Shown here one piece after another: positions 36,401-42,631 of a stretch of DNA of 64,000 nucleotides. The stretch spans positions 17,546,001-17,610,000 of the forward strand of contig CP053148.1 in the NCBI GenBank assembly GCA_014607495.2, written 5' to 3'. The translations under genes and the position numbers were made by a program. The stretch comes from Carposina sasakii. Lineage: Eukaryota; Arthropoda; Insecta; Lepidoptera; Carposinidae. The first letter of the stretch is position 1. Each line of letters begins with the position of its first letter. Under the pieces are notes generated by a model that saw only the letters and a list, made by a program, of their open reading frames with translations, made no database searches and was not told where the DNA came from.

Positions 36401-38064
36401 ACTTGGCATAATGATATCTTTTGTAAAAGTTGTGGACAAGGATTAACATAAAAAAAAAACTTAACAACCTAATATTTTAACTTATTCTTACATCATCACT
36501 TCATTAATAAATGCTCATGTCCCAAAATAAATTCTGCAAATTTCATCTAATTTAAGTAATATAAAATACATACATTAATCAAGTTGTAAGATAGTTATGT
36601 ATATTTTTAAAAACTCCCTTAATAAAATTAAACTACCAAAGGTTGCTTTTTATTAAGTAGATCCTTTCAAGTTAACTACTTCATGAACAAAAGCATTCCT
36701 ATACATTGAAGAAACGGAAGACACATAATACATAAAATTGCCACTGTTCAGACACTGTGATGTGTGGAGTTACAAGAATGGATACAATAAGAAATGACTA
36801 TACAGGATGTAACTGGATAGGTTCTCTATAGTGGGCTATTTACATAGCTTTTCGCTTAACATACCCATTTTGTTACACCCTGTATAAGAGGAAGTTTGAA
36901 AGTTGCGCTGATCACAGACAAGTTACGAAGTAACCGTCTGTCTTGGTACGGGCATGTAAAGCGACAGGATTAAAGGCATATTTTACAGAGTGTTGTGCAT
37001 GAGTGTGGATGGATATAAAGGAAGAGGTAGACCCAAAGAAGTGTTGGATGGACTGTGTGAGGGAGGATATGCGGGTACAGGGAGTGAGCAATGAGATGAC
37101 TTATAATAGGGATGAATGGAAGAAAAGAACATATTGCGCCGACCCCAAATAAATGGGGACAGGGCAGGAAAATGATGTTCAGACACTGAATATAAAAAGA
37201 TGCAGCTGTACTAAATATGCGTGGACAGCGCTGCACTAGAATGGACTCCAATGTCCAATGCAATGGACTCATATCTAAAGGCTTGCATGGCCATCCGGCA
37301 GGGTAAAGTGGATAATTTTGCTGGAAGCCATTGTCCAATGGTGGGGCAAGCCAGGCTTGTATTTAATATAAATACTACTGGATGGAATACAATACATAAA
37401 CATAAGAATTACCAAATTCGCTGAAGCTAAATTCGCAGTGTTCAGAAAAAAAATATGCAGGGTAGATTTACTGCTCGTTTTTCTAAAAATTATAAATGAA
37501 AACCATTACAGCTAAAAGGTTGGTCATAATTTGACAATAAAGGGATCCAAATGGACCTAAATACGGCCTGGTTTTAAATAATTGAAGTTTCCTTTCTTAT
37601 GATTTCAAGTGAAATCAACGAAAGTTATGGAAAGACCTCAGGGAGAGACAGGTAAAGTAAGCCATCGCGAAAGTTAGTCAAAGAATTTTAAATTTGGAAT
37701 ACGTTAATACGCAAGCTAAATGTTCGTGGATTACAAAGAAAGATAGACTTACCTCGTACTTGATACCAGATAGACGCAGCCATGTTTCAAGTTTCAAGCA
37801 GTACGGAGAAGTCGACGGCAACAAAGGAGTTCGCGCGAATTGGTAGAGGTAAACCACATCTTTCTCAAAGTTTACTTTGTGTACGGTTGGTTTTGGAGGT
37901 GCCGGTTCTGCCTTCTTTTCCGCTGGCTTCTCCTCGGCTTTTTCATCAGACGCCGGCGGTGCTTCTTCTTTCGTTTGACCATTGTCTACCGGCGGCGCGT
38001 CCTCCTTAGTTTCTTTCTCCTTTCCTGCGTTCTCGGGAACATTATTTGTTATTTCTACGGTCAT
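221..38064 (-). CDS. fax: failed axon connections (fax), gene span, 5 coding exons in window, C-terminus off left edge
   Basis: Insect fax protein, a GST/metaxin-like protein known in Drosophila for a role in axon tract formation together with Abl. Coding exons in order are 38064-37753, 10100-9965, 4410-4208, 3165-3028 and 475-221. They total 1044 nt (348 codons) with consistent phases. Residues 1 to about 55 are a low-complexity acidic/Pro/Lys region. A thioredoxin-like GST-N part follows (about 60-150, with YLYQFARTPLLPSTSPYCLK and the PFVELNGKEIPDS segment), then an alpha-helical GST-C part (about 150-320, with AMISMIENHLCWV, AHGIGVHS, FFGDEP, LDIVAFAALCQIHF and YPDWAEIC). The tail turns Glu/Lys-rich again and continues off the window. 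The identification rests on remembered Drosophila fax sequence. Intron 1 is about 27.7 kb. Confidence 0.93.
505..628 (-). repeat. LINE-tail retroposon fragment (family F)
   Basis: The minus strand carries the 3' part of a family that recurs at 13990-14253, 49013-49270, 51920-52143 and 59610-59688. The shared core reads ...CACCACTCTGGGCAAGC..., then the GGAGGCGTACGTCCAGCAG end. This copy ends about 30 bp upstream of the fax exon 5 acceptor. Confidence 0.65.
629..788 (-). repeat. dispersed repeat (family G)
   Basis: Contains the phrases gtaagag-cgactaa and cttgtcactgatc, followed by ggagatctcctt. They recur in the same order at about 10.9-11.1, 22.57-23.06, 28.43-28.53, 35.62-35.75, 49.9-50.1 and 55.56-55.67 kb. 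A moderate-copy non-autonomous element of unknown class. Confidence 0.5.
789..886. mobile_element. short MITE with about 28-bp terminal inverted repeats
   Basis: The left end CGTTTTTCCACTAGACGACA and the reverse complement of the right end CGTTTTCCCTCTAGATGACA match with few changes, and both run into CACGGCC. Total length is about 95 bp, so it is almost a pure hairpin. Confidence 0.6.
936..1190 (-). repeat. dispersed repeat (family H)
   Basis: Shares ctgggagtgaaaaaaa, cagctgcttctcttcc and cgggcatactgtaca on one strand with 51826-51918, in opposite orientation. The open reading frame across it is incidental. Confidence 0.5.
1355..1617 (+). mobile_element. Helitron-like non-autonomous element
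   Basis: Starts near tatataaaattctcgtgtca and ends in cgtttgccgggtcagctagt. A CTAGT-type end and absence of terminal inverted repeats suit a Helitron-like element widespread in arthropods. The class is inferred from end sequence only. Confidence 0.4.
2205..2285 (+). repeat. lepidopteran 'cttcg-cccgcgtg' repeat end
   Basis: Contains cggcttcgcccgcgtgagtg, a variant of the gacttcgtccgcgtgga signature found again at about 5235, 26327, 30370, 47125 and 48783. It probably marks the end of a Helitron/Lep1-type non-autonomous element. Confidence 0.45.
2730..2884. mobile_element. palindromic MITE (family E), 155 bp
   Basis: The ends AGCCCCCCTAGCATGACCAC and (reverse complement) AGCCTAGCATGACATGCG form terminal inverted repeats. 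The interior is shared, inverted, with 42673-42830: atatcgtacgatatcg, catggcggc and tgacaggctaaatg. The second copy sits inside another MITE. Confidence 0.65.
3028..3165 (-). CDS. fax: fax coding exon 4
   Basis: 46 codons, phase 0 to phase 0: GMKKAKAHGIGVHSQDEI..., then LRVLSELLADKPYFFGDEPNL. Acceptor aattccag|GGTATG, donor AATCTG|gtaaga. AHGIGVHS and FFGDEP are fax hallmarks. At the upstream junction about three residues of the Drosophila protein (WFQ) have no counterpart; see findings. Confidence 0.92.
3166..4207 (-). other. fax: fax intron 3, 1.04 kb
   Basis: Non-coding and AT-rich. It contains an imperfect direct duplication of about 33 bp (3951-4015, each copy ending in ataatatataattaa). 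No recognised mobile element or exon. Confidence 0.75.
4208..4410 (-). CDS. fax: fax coding exon 3
   Basis: 203 nt, entry phase 1, exit phase 0. It encodes the start of the GST-C helices: GLTAEQRILSHAMISMIENH, then LCWVILWWRAKYPDSVIKGY and LPKNILNFCFKLTSGRK. Acceptor ttcccaacag|GTTTGA; the donor CGTAAG|gtacgt was chosen because it keeps frame with exon 4. Confidence 0.93.
4698..5106 (+). mobile_element. MITE family A, copy 1 (409 bp)
   Basis: Begins CAGGGTGATTTTTGGTCGTC and ends ACGAAAAAACACCTG. Two other copies are at 39616-39983 and 47436-47813 (inverted). Copy 2 shows TA on both sides, suggesting a Tc1/mariner-type origin. No coding capacity. Confidence 0.75.
5727..5787 (+). repeat. left arm of 61-bp inverted repeat flanking Harbinger debris
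   Basis: Matches the reverse complement of 8833-8893 at about 59 of 61 positions (core gagcgagatgtctcactttt). The arms are about 3 kb apart and bracket the decayed transposase. Confidence 0.75.
6067..6123 (+). repeat. direct repeat, deleted copy of 9065-9167
   Basis: gaacatgcggtcgaat and gttaacgaaacgcggtgcga occur here separated by a few bases. At 9065-9167 the same two blocks are about 58 bp apart in the same orientation. Confidence 0.65.
7715..8075 (+). pseudogene. decayed PIF/Harbinger-like transposase fragment
   Basis: In shifting frames the plus strand reads SDSGV (about 7735), a VFIAADNLSRIPILRAY segment (from about 7817), then RARRLIECTFGIICNKWR (about 7895-7950). These correspond to the SDSG.., FV.ADEAF..MRPY and RARR.IENTFGIL..RWR blocks near the C-terminus of PIF/Harbinger DDE transposases. 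Stops and frameshifts interrupt the sequence, and no intact catalytic triad can be traced. Adjacent 6.4-7.7 kb and 8.1-8.5 kb probably belong to the same element but are not interpretable by eye. Confidence 0.6.
8833..8893 (-). repeat. right arm of 61-bp inverted repeat
   Basis: Reverse complement of 5727-5787 with about two mismatches. Lies downstream of the Harbinger-like debris. Confidence 0.75.
9065..9167 (+). repeat. direct repeat, longer copy of 6067-6123
   Basis: Carries gaacatgcggtcgaat and gttaacgaaacgcggtgcga with about 58 bp between. Together with the left copy it brackets about 2.9 kb containing the transposase remnant. Confidence 0.65.
9965..10100 (-). CDS. fax: fax coding exon 2
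   Basis: 136 nt, entry phase 0, exit phase 1. Encodes NVNHSSKFRSKKGLLPFVEL, NGKEIPDSTFIIKELAE and TFSKEVDAG, the second half of the thioredoxin-like domain, closely matching Drosophila fax (RSKKGQLPFIELNGEEI). Acceptor tttatttcag|AACGTA, donor GATGCTG|gtgagt. Confidence 0.94.
10640..11100. repeat. dispersed repeat (family G) and flanking element
   Basis: The right part (about 10930-11100) contains cgtgcatgtcgtaag, then atcgactaag and caacttgtcactgagtc, matching family G. The left part is a low-copy repeat whose minus-strand 109-codon frame has no recognisable domain. Confidence 0.4.
12134..12366 (+). mobile_element. tRNA-derived SINE (family S1), copy 2
   Basis: Shares cctgcgacgccataggtcct, then tgcaaacattgatatgatga and gatcttaatgtgggact, with the copy at 53696-53935. 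The B-box region is damaged (ggggtcgaatagg) and carries about 30 bp of extra sequence before gtaggtgcaaac. Confidence 0.75.
12890..13200 (+). repeat. Lep1/Helitron-like repeat
   Basis: Starts with actaatattatattgtaa plus atgcgaaagt. Later segments (tttgtctgtctgtctttcac, tactttttatcccggataat, then ttcgacata) recur at 30.2-30.4 and 58.15-58.3 kb. A common lepidopteran non-autonomous repeat; class inferred. Confidence 0.45.
13320..13560. other. GC-rich islet in fax intron 1
   Basis: About 240 bp that is strikingly GC- and CpG-rich compared with its surroundings. Frames of 60-99 codons exist on both strands, but their composition (His/Pro/Ala/Arg runs) looks like a by-product of base composition. 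Could be a regulatory element, an alternative 5' exon or a transposon remnant. Confidence 0.35.
13990..14253 (-). mobile_element. LINE-tail retroposon (family F), near full length
   Basis: The most complete copy with 49013-49270. On the minus strand it starts near gccgcgtggtgccggcagag, carries tcgtacgaggcgattaaggg, and ends ggaggcctacgtccagcagt, then ggactgcaataggctga and a (GAA)n tail at 13990-14005. The last coding-like bases read EAYVQQWT, the same peptide that ends the RTE-type LINE fragments here, so it is probably a SINE-like element mobilised through a LINE tail. Confidence 0.7.
14611..14710. other. second GC-rich islet in fax intron 1
   Basis: About 100 bp of very GC-rich sequence (ggggccggggcggcg, gccgcgcaggcgccgcgcc). 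No credible protein; function unknown. Confidence 0.3.
15214..15434. mobile_element. near-perfect palindromic MITE, 221 bp, TA flanks
   Basis: Arms of about 95 bp pair almost perfectly: GAGTGCTAATGTCATAAACT, ...gcctcgatgcaccattagac, ...ccttgacactta..., with a small centre of catta/taatg repeats. TA flanks both ends (15212-15213 and 15435-15436), as for Tc1/mariner-type insertions. A transcript would fold into one long hairpin. Confidence 0.85.
16041..16418 (+). other. unassigned 125-codon open reading frame
   Basis: Cys/Lys-rich N-terminal half, then EYPRLPDTEVEMILRAALK near the end. No domain recognised. No clear splice sites or promoter were identified. It lies in fax intron 1 on the opposite strand and may be chance or old transposon coding sequence. 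Confidence 0.15.
17890..18868 (-). pseudogene. 5'-truncated Jockey/CR1-type LINE reverse-transcriptase fragment
   Basis: The minus strand opens in the RT finger motif (KAFDTLQHNYLLKKLDNIGI) and continues with RWCRDYLTNREY, the AQGSVLGP motif (usually PQGSVLGP), then the catalytic FADDT box and NAQKTQVMHI. The thumb follows (LLSLYFSLVESAIFYGI) after an apparent internal deletion between LIAHSHDCLH and KSIYKIPYK. A second frame (18134-17901) gives the C-terminal tail (RVYNELPNAFKEK) with gcaataaaa near the end. No endonuclease or ORF1 is present: a dead 5'-truncated copy. Confidence 0.85.
19373..19740 (+). repeat. dispersed repeat (family J), copy 1
   Basis: gaataaagtttgcccttgg, ttgtcaataaaaattgttta, agtatttattaaatcaatga and acacctgtaactttggtatt recur in the same order at 56788-57160, with different insertions and deletions between. 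No coding signal. Confidence 0.65.
22570..22659 (+). repeat. family G repeat, left half, split by MITE
   Basis: cttccgtagtggggtactca, then aaggagatcttacagcaacg resembles 35620-35695. The family resumes after the MITE at 23017 (gtgacaagttgctggcctat, then cgcctga). Confidence 0.55.
22663..23013. mobile_element. fold-back MITE, 351 bp, TTA target duplication
   Basis: Terminal inverted repeats of about 100 bp: AGCCTGCAATACATGTTGGC on the left against AGCCTGCGATACATGTTGGC read inward from the right, continuing through ccagcctagccgagtgaacg. The flanks are TTA (22660-22662) and TTA (23014-23016), a 3-bp duplication of the kind PIF/Harbinger elements make. It interrupts a family G repeat. Internal about 150 bp is unique and non-coding. 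Confidence 0.8.
25545..25755 (+). repeat. internal direct repeat, copy 1
   Basis: Runs cgactgcttaataaagagcc, agatgtccggtggtctag, gatcgtaacataacaactga, acagccaggatcc, then attgaaatattatcagcttg. The second copy is at 26361-26560. Confidence 0.75.
26361..26560 (+). repeat. internal direct repeat, copy 2, with inverted distal segment
   Basis: Same order as copy 1 up to acagccaggatcc, after which the sequence is the reverse complement of the corresponding part of copy 1 (ggcatccgacagccaagcta, atatttcaaa). Confidence 0.7.
26509..26588. repeat. 25-bp perfect inverted repeat with 30-nt loop
   Basis: Arms 26509-26533 and 26564-26588 are exact reverse complements (cataacaactgaacagccag, gatcc). The loop is the segment inverted relative to direct-repeat copy 1. 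Confidence 0.85.
27004..27026. repeat. (TTTA)n microsatellite
   Basis: About six tandem TTTA units, followed by ttaagattaggcacaccaac, which looks like the A-rich tail of an inverted retroelement. Confidence 0.7.
27622..27772. mobile_element. MITE family K, copy 1
   Basis: The ends GCTGCCCGTCCAACAGAG and (reverse complement) GCTGCTTTTCCACCAGAGAT are inverted repeats. Related copies: 35912-36061 and the half copy ending at 42301. The short frame across it (27643-27894) is incidental. Confidence 0.55.
27868..28060 (+). mobile_element. tRNA-derived SINE (family S2), copy 1
   Basis: Has a Pol III A box (tggcttagtggtt) and B box with paired arms (gtgggttcgattcccac). Leading sequence aacgtggccaat and gttcgtcatccgag match the copy at 51059-51208. 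The tail is T/A-rich. The anticodon arm cannot be folded convincingly, so this is not called a tRNA gene. Confidence 0.75.
28430..28540 (+). repeat. family G repeat fragment
   Basis: actgcaggatcctaaat, gatcagtgacaagatgctag and cttatcgcct follow the order of the family G copy at 35650-35745. Confidence 0.5.
29769..29905. mobile_element. MITE family D, simple copy (137 bp)
   Basis: The ends TTAGGGCCGATTTTTCCGAA and (reverse complement) TAAGTAATTTTTCCAAACGT are inverted repeats. The interior is a hairpin: gtaaagttgatgctgtct paired with agacagcatcaatttta. Complex copies are at 42632-43109 and 51033-51332. Confidence 0.75.
30050..30410 (+). mobile_element. Lep1/Helitron-like repeat, copy 1
   Basis: aaaaatgtaacggatcgctg, tctcagaaacggctgaaccg, tcggataatttcgacatttt and a gcgggcgtccactagt end match 58079-58335. 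A non-coding lepidopteran repeat. Confidence 0.6.
32690..32910 (+). repeat. degenerate Lep1-like repeat
   Basis: gtctgtctgtcacagtttca and cgccaaaactactgagcc lead to a terminal tagtcgcggacgtccct, an eroded version of the repeat at 30.2-30.4 kb. Confidence 0.4.
35615..35760 (+). repeat. family G repeat, best preserved copy
   Basis: ggctgtgtcccgaaatgggg, tagccagaactgcagtatct, caaaggagattcca, then gcgacatgttgctagcttat and cgcctgatagga. Defines the order used to recognise the other copies. Confidence 0.6.
35912..36061. mobile_element. MITE family K, copy 2 (150 bp)
   Basis: The ends GGCTGCCTTTCCACTAGATA and (reverse complement) GACTGCCTTTCCACCAGAGA are inverted repeats of about 25 bp. The interior contains gatatgcaccaatca as in copy 1. 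Confidence 0.7.
36803..36882. mobile_element. MITE family B, 80-bp deletion derivative
   Basis: TA-flanked (36801-36802 and 36883-36884). Starts CAGGATGTAAC and ends GTTACACCCTG. Its right part (gtgggctatttacatagctt, ttcgcttaacataccc) matches the right end of the 260-bp copy at 50693-50952, with most of the left half missing. Confidence 0.75.
36895..37172 (+). pseudogene. LINE 3'-end fragment (RTE-like C-terminus)
   Basis: With frameshifts and stops the plus strand reads like DKLRSNRLSWYGHV-RQD, then GYKGRGRPK-CWMDCVREDM and NRDEWKKRTYCADP, the conserved C-terminal segment of RTE-like LINE polyproteins. No RT core remains. Confidence 0.65.
37753..38064 (-). CDS. fax: fax coding exon 1 (start codon)
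   Basis: 104 codons from ATG at 38064-38062 to GIKYE, exit phase 0, donor TACGAG|gtaagt. Residues 1 to about 55 are Glu/Lys/Pro/Ala-rich and probably disordered. KDVVYLYQFARTPLLPSTSP, then YCLKLETWLRLSGIKYE, is the conserved start of the thioredoxin-like fold. The start is the first ATG of this frame, and the following MTVEITNN is typical of a short fax leader. Confidence 0.93.
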
Positions 38065-38345
38065 TCTGCGGTATAGTTACTACCAGTCTGTCCAACGATA
38101 TAACTTTCACGCACAAATTCAGACAAAATTGTTCGAATCAAAAATGTTACAACGATTCAGAACACCGCCGTTACGCCCGTATTCAACGGCAGCATTACCA
38201 AAGTTGACTCGTTCGTTCACCGCACTCCCACACTGCATACAAATCACGCACACTAGCACAGCATAGAGCTGCTTTAGTCAAATGAGCTGCTTGGTTGCCA
38301 GGTAACGCACTCTATTTGACGCGGCAAAAACAAAATGGCGGCTTT
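38065..38345 (-). promoter_or_regulatory. fax: fax 5' leader and core promoter region
   Basis: Upstream of the fax ATG the sequence is relatively GC-rich and lacks a TATA box. On the minus strand it contains GCCGCCATTTTG (38342-38331), a motif common in TATA-less promoters, and an imperfect X-box-like palindrome (38306-38294). The transcription start could lie near gcagtgtgg (about 38237), but this is a guess. Confidence 0.45.
38294..38306. promoter_or_regulatory. X-box-like inverted motif, GTTGCCAGGTAAC
   Basis: Two GTTNCC half-sites in inverted order with a 1-nt spacer, 230-242 bp upstream of the fax ATG. This fits the loose RFX-factor X-box pattern RYYNYY-N(1-3)-RRNRAC. Chance occurrence is possible. 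Confidence 0.3.
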
Positions 38346-39177
38346 AATATAGAAAAAAATATTAGTCAAAATGTTACTTTCAAATTGAAATAATTTTTGC
38401 TATACATATTTATATTTTTTTACATCTAAAAATTCTCATATGATTTTTTAATGGGTGTACATTTTATGCCATGTACAGTTGGAGTATAAGCTTAAATTTA
38501 AAGTAGTCATTCAATAATTACCACTGGAAATAGGCGCCAACTTTAAAAATAAGTTTAGACACTTTCAAGTTAAACTTATAACAATACGGAGTACCTAGTT
38601 ATCATAACCGTAAAGATTTTTAATTAAACAAGTCGTATCCTTTTATTGTTCGTTGATGACGACAATATACGTTAGAAATATCAAATCAGCTATGCTATAT
38701 GTAATTTATGGGCATCTTTTATTTCTTTGCTTTGTTATTATTTGTTTGAATGATATAGCATGAATGTAGCATAGTAGCTTTTGGCAACTGATAGACAGTG
38801 ATAACCAGTTTTTAAATAGATTATTGTTAATAAGGAAATCTCTCGTTAGAGAGTAGTATATTCTTTGAAGGAAATCAACCGAAAAAAATATGGAAGAGCT
38901 CTTACATGTCCAAAAGGAAAACACATGGAAAATTCCTTTAATTTTGTATTCATATTATAATCTGGGCGTTTCACGTCGTACTAGTATACCTACAACAATC
39001 TCTTAGTTTACCGAGCTTTTTGGAGATTTAACCTTAGGTTATAGGACAATATTGTTAGTTGGGTACCTAATTTGCAATAGTAAAGCCGAAGCAATGCGAT
39101 AGCGAAAATTGTACAACATTCGCCTTAAAATTAATGTCGAAGTTCCTTTGAAATTAATTTTACGTAATAGTAATAAG
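38346..39177. other. intergenic, nothing recognised
   Basis: AT-rich sequence upstream of fax with no conserved frame, repeat family or RNA gene recognised. Confidence 0.5.
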
Positions 39178-39450
39178 GGGCCCGGGCACAATTCTCAGCG
39201 CGCAATAACGCGACGGTAACTTGTGTGGCCCTTAAAGGAGACCACATGGGTCAGAAAGTCTGGCCAATTGGGAAAGGGAAAGATTCGGCTGGCCGAGGGG
39301 ACGCGGGCCAGGAAAGTCGACCCCTGGTATTTCCAGGGTGAGCCCGGCCACTTGAGCTGCCGCTGCCACCGGCCAGTTCGCTAAAGAAGAGGAAGGATGG
39401 GTAGAAGAAAAGGAAAGGAAGGGTAAATTGAGAGAGCAAATGCGGAGTTT
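39178..39450. other. GC-rich block of unknown origin
   Basis: About 270 bp, clearly richer in G and C than its surroundings (gggcccgggcac, ggccgaggggacgcgggcc), followed by purine-rich gaagaggaaggatggg. Possibly old retroelement sequence; no domain recognised. Confidence 0.35.
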
Positions 39451-39615
39451 GCTACTGCGCCGTAGGTTTTAAATACTGCCACTCGTATTGTATATTTCCC
39501 ATTCAGGTGGGAGTTACGGGAAATCCTTTCTTTATTCTCCGCTTCTTATAGTAATTTCCGGTATAGTGACAGTACGTATACACCTATACTCACTCTATCA
39601 ATATACCTTACAATA

Positions 39616-39983
39616 CAGGGTGATTTTTGGTCGTCAACGTTCCCGAAAACTACGGAATCTCCTCATCATCATCACGATCATTTTTCTCCATGGAACCTGG
39701 GAAGTGTCTAGTTCCCAAGATATTATGGTCCAAAATTGAGTAAATAGACTGTGTTTTTCTGCATAAATGCACATAGACGTGCGTAGTAAGATTTTTTCAC
39801 GAGAAATAATTAATATCTGTCTATGATAAAACTAGCATAAACACTGGATATTATAAATTTCGCCCGATCAAGATTTTTTTTTTTTAATAATTTACATCGT
39901 TTCCTAGCATTTTTTTGGCATAAACTTACTTTATTTGATGTAAAGAGTACCCTTCGTTAAGGGTGACAACGAAAAAACACCTG
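39616..39983 (+). mobile_element. MITE family A, copy 2 (368 bp)
   Basis: Starts CAGGGTGATTTTTGGTCGTC, ends AAAAAACACCTG, TA on both flanks. Colinear with 4698-5106. Confidence 0.75.
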
Positions 39984-40194
39984 TATACATAGGTATATCT
40001 CCTATTATTGATTTTAAAAACTAGTTAGATACTCGTAGGTGTTTTATTTGGTACCCTGTCCGCTTGTTAAGTACACAGGTATGCTACCTTGGCTTACTCC
40101 AGATACTACTGACACCTACCAACTTTCCTTTTGCGTGACGTATAATCCCGTGTTTTACTCTGCGTCCTTTATTTCCTTTTCCTTTCCGGGTCTG

Positions 40195-40960
40195 ACGTGC
40201 CTATGGATGCGTGGCTGTGGGCGACTCTGATTATAATCGTGCCAATATATCCTGGGACCGGGCCACCCAGATTATGACGAGCCTTACCCTGGTATGCGTG
40301 GCTCTGTCAGGGTGGACATACATTTCCCTAGCTACTCGTGGGACCGCAATGGAGATTAAAACAAATAATCTACCGCATTTGTGGGTCCGCCAACCATCAC
40401 GTCTCGTTTCGCACGAGGGCGACAAGCGGCTCACGGAGAACCGCTTTGGTACATTCAATGTTGGATGAAGAATAAAAGCAAAGTTTGATGAGGTGTTGCA
40501 GATGATGAATGGAAGAAAGATTGATATTCTGTGTTTGAATGAGACCAAGCGGTGAGGCTATGATACCACCATCACGGCATACTGGTCTGGGGTAGGTACC
40601 GAGTTCAGAGAGAGCCTATCAGGAAGTTGGTGTTATACCCTCCGCCAGGATGGCAAAATGTAGCATCCTAATCCTAACGTACGAGTACACAGGTGAAACA
40701 TATAAATCTATGGGATGAAAGGCAAATATTTTGGGAGGAATTAAGAGAAGTCTTAACGGTATGCAAGGAAAATGAAAGGGTGTACTGATAGGAAATTTTA
40801 ACGCATGGAGGTGTTAGAGAGGGATTTGAGAGCGTTCTGGGAACATCATCCATATCGGTATCATCCATATCGGTTTTATTTTAATTCGCATGCATTAGGT
40901 ACGAAGAGAAATACAGTGAGCCCTAAAGATTGTGACTTGCGATTTGAATCGAAATATTGA
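40195..40960 (+). pseudogene. RTE-like LINE fragment, AP-endonuclease domain, decayed
   Basis: In broken frames the plus strand gives RFGTFNVG (about 40445), FDEVLQMMNGRKIDILCLNE followed by TKR (40478-40550), then QIFWEELREVLTVCKENERV and IGNFNAWR (about 40722-40810). These match the endonuclease N-terminus, the catalytic ..CLNET.. Glu segment and the GDFNAW box, here GNFNAW, so the catalytic Asp is lost. Stops and a deletion between the blocks make it dead. Confidence 0.75.
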
Positions 40961-41143
40961 TTCGACAGTGTTCTGTGTTTGACAGGATATAAAACCTACG
41001 GAATGGAAAAATGCCTAAGCTACAAATAAAAAATGTATTTAGTATAAGTAATTGAAAATAGTTTATTAAATAAATTTACAACTTAACTTGACTAAACTTA
41101 GTCCATAATGTATAAAAGTTGGAGACCGAGAAGTTCTTTCACT

Positions 41144-41529
41144 TAGGACGATATTTCACCGCGCGACCAGTCGCCATCCATTACCAACAATATGTATATT
41201 TACTGCTATAGTGAGTTACTCATCTGTAGGGTAAGCACGAACCTTTTTTACGCGCCGTAACGCTAGCGACTCGCAAGCACAATCTATGAGTTTGACGATA
41301 TCATTACCGACCATTTACAGACTATCGAGTGCGTGCTTACCCCACTAGTGTCCGTGTGGTCGGCGGCATGATCTGCTAGTGCTGCTCAGACACTGGTCAC
41401 GCGACCACTAATTACTATAGCGTTGTATGGTTTCTGTATGTATGTGTCCGTGGTGTCTAGTTTGGAAGCTTACGGACACTTTGTGACTGATCGCGCTGCC
41501 ATTGTAGCCCGGTGAAATTACAGCCCTTA
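41144..41529. mobile_element. MITE with imperfect inverted ends and nested hairpin
   Basis: The ends TTAGGACGATATTTCACCG and (reverse complement) CTAAGGGCTGTAATTTCACC are inverted. Inside, gggtaagcacg (about 41229) pairs exactly with cgtgcttaccc (about 41332), suggesting a second small element of about 115 bp inside the first. Confidence 0.55.
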
Positions 41530-42208
41530 GAAATAGGTATTCGTACACCTCTCATCATTGAAAACGTACCTACTAGAGGCGAAATTAGTTACATTTTCCT
41601 AAAAATCCAAGCCTTAGCCTGATTGGCTAATGCATGACTACGTAAACGAATTTGTAATTACAATTGGCTGCCCCCATGTCCTAATCGTGGCTGTTGCAAC
41701 TCCGTCATAATCATGTATAACTTTAGGTTACTGTGAATTCCCCCTTGGTTAATCTTTGGTTTCCTAGCATGTGCAATGCCGTAATTTAGCTATGAAAAAT
41801 CATTTCAACACCTTAAAAGGGCGTGGTTATGCGTACGTTAAGCCGCTACATGACGTCAATGAATTTGATTGGTGAATATCAAAATACATCTTTTTTTATT
41901 TATTTATCATTAACACACATTTTACAATAAGTACTACATATTATAATAAAATACACTGAGTAATAAACTTTATGCAAGTTTTTCCGTACACCGTTATCGT
42001 CATCTATTGTGCTAATATGTACTAACATATGAGAGCAATATATGTAGCATATTTTTATGTTATTTTTTATTTTTTATGTTTTATGATTGTGTATATATAT
42101 ATTTATAATGTATGTATGTATAGTATATGCATTGATTACGGTATTATACCCACTTTATATATTTTAGCTTGTAATTTTTATGTGTGTGTGTGGCGAAAAA
42201 TAAACGTT

Positions 42209-42226
42209 TTCTTTCTTTCTTTCTTT
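42209..42226. repeat. (CTTT)n microsatellite
   Basis: About four and a half CTTT units directly after aataaacgtttt. The arrangement looks like the 3' tail of a LINE or SINE copy occupying about 41.95-42.2 kb. Confidence 0.7.
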
Positions 42227-42301
42227 ATATCTGCAGCATATCAGCATCTACAGCAATATAGCATAACAAACTAGCACATATTTCTGGTGGAAAGGCAGCC
42301 T
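42225..42301 (+). mobile_element. MITE family K, right-end fragment
   Basis: Ends in atttctggtggaaaggcagc, the family K right terminus. The left end is missing. Confidence 0.5.
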
Positions 42302-42372
42302 AAGATGGTTGTATTGTAATAGCGCCTCTAGTAAATACGTGGTACATTTTGGATGAGCTAATCATAAATTAT

Positions 42373-42511
42373 CAGGCAGTCACACTTAAACCTAAACGTA
42401 AAATTTGTTCTACTTGTCCTTTCCTCTCTCAGCCATTTATGTTAAGAACGGAGAGAGATAGACCTGACTAAGATTAGGTTCAGCTTTAAGTGTGACTGCC
42501 GGAATCGACCC
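42373..42511. mobile_element. MITE family L, copy 1 (left end eroded)
   Basis: Runs cagtcacacttaaacctaaa, then ctctctcagccatttatgtt, with the inverted end aagtgtgactgccggaatcg. Closely related to 63439-63585 but in the opposite orientation and lacking the first about 10 bases. Confidence 0.75.
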
Positions 42512-42631
42512 TAATATCATACAAAATGTAGTATAAAACTTACTTAGTATCATATAATTATACTTACCAGTTCAATAGAATATTATATGTACTGTTATGA
42601 ACTATTCATTATGACTAACATGAATTATATT

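Larger units (their letters stand above)
10101..37752 (-). other. fax: fax intron 1, about 27.65 kb
   Basis: Lies between codon 104 (...GIKYE) and NVNHSS. No host exon was recognised inside. It contains LINE, SINE, MITE and long-inverted-repeat elements listed separately, plus two GC-rich islets (13320-13560 and 14611-14710) in otherwise AT-rich sequence. Stretches in which I see nothing specific: 10.4-10.6, 11.1-12.1, 16.45-17.85, 18.9-19.35, 19.9-22.5, 23.1-24.65, 26.9-27.6, 28.55-29.7, 30.8-35.6 and 37.2-37.7 kb, apart from short microsatellites and weak repeat ends. Confidence 0.85.
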
